The notes under the pieces were generated by a model. It did not search any database. It was given only the letters and a program-made list of their open reading frames with translations, and was not told the DNA's origin. From NCBI GenBank assembly GCA_900321335.1, contig ONVR01000222.1:1-7137 (forward strand): a stretch of DNA of 7,137 nt. Direction: 5' to 3'. The stretch's first letter is position 1. Every line of letters begins with the position of its first letter. The stretch comes from an uncultured Eubacteriales bacterium (GTDB taxonomy: Bacteria; Bacillota; Clostridia; Oscillospirales; Oscillospiraceae). This document shows, in pieces, positions 5,785 through 7,137 of this stretch. The position numbers and the translations under genes are program-made.

Positions 5785-5817
5785 CCCGGGAAGGACGTTC
5801 TTCCGAAACCCTTAAAG

Positions 5818-5858
5818 AAAGAGGCTGTTTTCCGGGGACCCGGAAAACAGCCTCTTTT
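5818..5858. terminator. Bidirectional terminator between the transporter operon and XRE gene
   Basis: A perfect 18-bp stem (5818-5835 with 5840-5857) with a GGAC loop, followed by TTTT on the plus strand. On the minus strand the stem ends in TTT and continues CTTTAAG, also T-rich. It lies 33 bp after the ATPase stop and 16 bp beyond the stop of the convergent regulator, and would serve both. Confidence 0.93.
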
Positions 5859-5874
5859 GTCTCTGCCGCCAGTT

Positions 5875-6942
5875 TCAACGATGATTGTCGGACTGCGCAT
5901 CTGCGTCAAGTTCCGATACGAGCGCCTGGAACGCCGGATTGCTGCGGAGGAAGGTAAACTCCTCGCCGGTTTTCAGATCCGAGATCAGGGCCGGAAGAAA
6001 GGATTTTCCAACGCTCTGGACCGTATCGTGGGCGATTCGGTAGAACAGCGGAGAATCTGACAGAATCCACGGCCTCTCCGCCGCCTGCAGCATCTCCCGG
6101 ATGGCCGCCACACTTCGCTGCTCGTCCTTCTCGTGGAGGGCGAGCTGCAGGCGGGGAACAACGGCCCCGTACTGCCACAGCCCAAAAAGCGACACCAGCT
6201 TTTCCATTTTCTCCGCGATCTGATGAGCTTTCTCCCTGTGTCCACAATCCAGCTCCAGTTCCATGAGCTTCATGCAGTAGGTCTGAACGCCGGAAAGGGT
6301 TTGAAGAAGCTTGCTTGCCAGGAGAATCGCCGCCTGCTCCGGCTTCTCCTGCTGAATCAGAATATTTGCCTCATAGGGCGTCTTGTCAAACTGGCGGTTG
6401 GGAAGCTGCTCCAAAAGAACTGCAGCCCGGTCATAATCTCCCGCTTCCATCGCCTTTCCGAGCAAAATGGAAACGGCCGCGTCTTTTATCTCGTTGTCGC
6501 CGCTCTCTGCGGCCTGCTCGATCCATCGCGTGACCAGTTCCTCATATCTCTGCTTCTTTTCCGCCTCCACAGGCGACAGCAAAAGGCCGGCGTTTAAGAT
6601 ATTCGCCGTTGTCAGAAGCAGACTGTCACTGCCTGGATACTCCTGAATCTTCGTAACTGCCATCGCAAAGGCTTTGTCCAGGTTTTCCTGCGAGAGCAAG
6701 GCAAGCTCCCGGGAAAAGGCTTCGATTTCAACGTCGGTCAGTGTTTCTCGGAAAGAAAACAGAGTGTCAAGATCAATCTTCAAAAGCCTCGCCAGGGCAG
6801 GCAGAAGCGTAATATCCGGAAACGTCGTACCCTTTTCCCATTTATTGACGGCCGGCGTGGAAACGCCAAGCGCATTGGCGACCTGTTCCTGGGTCAACCC
6901 GGCAGCCTTCCGGTATTGTTTGATCTGCTCGTTGATCTGCAT
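5875..6942 (-). CDS. XRE-family regulator with long helical-repeat (TPR-like) C-terminal region
   Basis: Predicted 355-residue cytoplasmic transcriptional regulator. Residues about 3-62 are a Cro/C1-type helix-turn-helix (INEQIKQYRKAAGLTQEQVANALGVSTPAVNKWEKG), with the recognition helix around 28-37. The remaining 290 residues look all-helical, with paired amphipathic helices such as GDYDRAAVLLEQLP (168-181), KPEQAAILLASKLL (200-213) and HREKAHQIAEKMEKL (235-249). These resemble tetratricopeptide-type repeats. The architecture recalls peptide-sensing XRE regulators (Rgg/PlcR/PrgX type), but no cognate peptide gene is visible, and many XRE-TPR proteins in Clostridia have other or unknown roles. 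The ATG at 6942 is supported by AAGGAGG with 8-nt spacing and a good promoter just upstream. Base usage is somewhat less G/C-biased than the transporter genes. It converges on the transporter operon; regulation of that operon is possible but not shown. Confidence 0.9.
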   Translation of the reverse strand: MQINEQIKQYRKAAGLTQEQVANALGVSTPAVNKWEKGTTFPDITLLPALARLLKIDLDTLFSFRETLTDVEIEAFSRELALLSQENLDKAFAMAVTKIQEYPGSDSLLLTTANILNAGLLLSPVEAEKKQRYEELVTRWIEQAAESGDNEIKDAAVSILLGKAMEAGDYDRAAVLLEQLPNRQFDKTPYEANILIQQEKPEQAAILLASKLLQTLSGVQTYCMKLMELELDCGHREKAHQIAEKMEKLVSLFGLWQYGAVVPRLQLALHEKDEQRSVAAIREMLQAAERPWILSDSPLFYRIAHDTVQSVGKSFLPALISDLKTGEEFTFLRSNPAFQALVSELDADAQSDNHR

Positions 6943-6965
6943 GGCATCGCCCTCCTTATATTTCC

Positions 6966-6994
6966 ATTATAAACGGGAAGGAACAGATTTCCAA
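6966..6994 (-). promoter_or_regulatory. Promoter of the XRE-TPR regulator
   Basis: On the minus strand TTGGAA (complement of 6989-6994) and a perfect TATAAT (complement of 6966-6971) are separated by 17 bp. Transcription would start near 6959, leaving a short leader of about 17 nt that is mostly ribosome binding site. The palindrome CAATTG (6992-6997) overlaps the -35 box and CAATGATTG (7000-7008) lies just beyond; either could be an autoregulatory operator. Confidence 0.7.
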
Positions 6995-7055
6995 TTGACC
7001 AATGATTGAATTCTGCGGGAATTTTATTAACCACTCGTTAACTCTTCTTCGCAGC

Positions 7056-7084
7056 GGAAACCGCGGTTTCCTTTTCCCGGAAAA
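7056..7084. repeat. Two adjacent palindromes in the right-end intergenic region
   Basis: GGAAACCGCGGTTTCC (7056-7071) is a perfect 16-bp palindrome, directly followed by TTTTCCCGGAAAA (7072-7084), a second palindrome around a single central C. A looser pair, TTAAC/GTTAA, is at 7027-7041. No gene is seen between 6995 and 7137. The first palindrome plus TTTT could act as a plus-strand terminator, but no plus-strand gene precedes it; an operator is equally possible. Confidence 0.5.
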
Positions 7085-7137
7085 AGCTCCCCCAGCGCGG
7101 GACGGCAGGGAAATAAAGAACCGGCAGGCGCGGGGCC

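Overview
The window looks like chromosomal sequence from a GC-rich, strictly anaerobic Firmicute of the class Clostridia, most likely an Oscillospiraceae/Ruminococcaceae-type gut bacterium. This placement is inferred from gene content and style: rubrerythrin, an aldo/keto reductase fused to ferredoxin-type iron-sulfur motifs, a lipoprotein-based polar amino acid ABC transporter, XRE regulators, strong GGAGG ribosome binding sites, and G/C-rich third codon positions beside AT-rich promoters. No similarity search was possible.

Layout. Positions 1-204 hold three tandem copies of a 68-bp non-coding repeat, which probably continues beyond the left edge. A promoter then leads into rubrerythrin (311-853, +), which ends at a strong hairpin terminator. 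Next is a small XRE regulator with three predicted C-terminal membrane segments (1069-1590, +). A perfect bidirectional terminator at 1606-1639 separates it from a convergent minus-strand pair: an aldo/keto reductase with Fe-S motifs (2087-3229) followed by a glyoxalase/VOC-fold protein (1646-2041, GTG start). A 170-bp divergent promoter region (3230-3399) separates this pair from a plus-strand ABC transporter operon: substrate-binding lipoprotein (3400-4230), permease (4363-5013) and ATPase (5026-5784). A second bidirectional terminator (5818-5858) separates the operon from a convergent XRE regulator with a long helical-repeat C-terminus (5875-6942, -). The last 195 bases carry that regulator's promoter and several short palindromes, with no gene visible.

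How the genes fit together. The three transporter genes form a complete importer of the polar amino acid (PAAT) type: lipoprotein receptor, one permease that would act as a homodimer, and one ATPase. The 132-bp gap between receptor and permease genes holds two hairpins, the second terminator-like with a six-T tract and with competing pairings. This could make the receptor more abundant than the membrane complex, or act as an attenuator. Rubrerythrin (peroxide reduction) and the reductase/VOC pair (carbonyl chemistry) suggest stress or redox functions but are not linked by any shared operon. The two XRE regulators have no evident targets beyond possible autoregulation.

I see no mobile element, CRISPR array, tRNA or rRNA, and no clearly new multi-gene system. 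The items most worth a second look are the 68-bp repeat array, the hairpin-rich leader inside the transporter operon, and the membrane-linked XRE protein.
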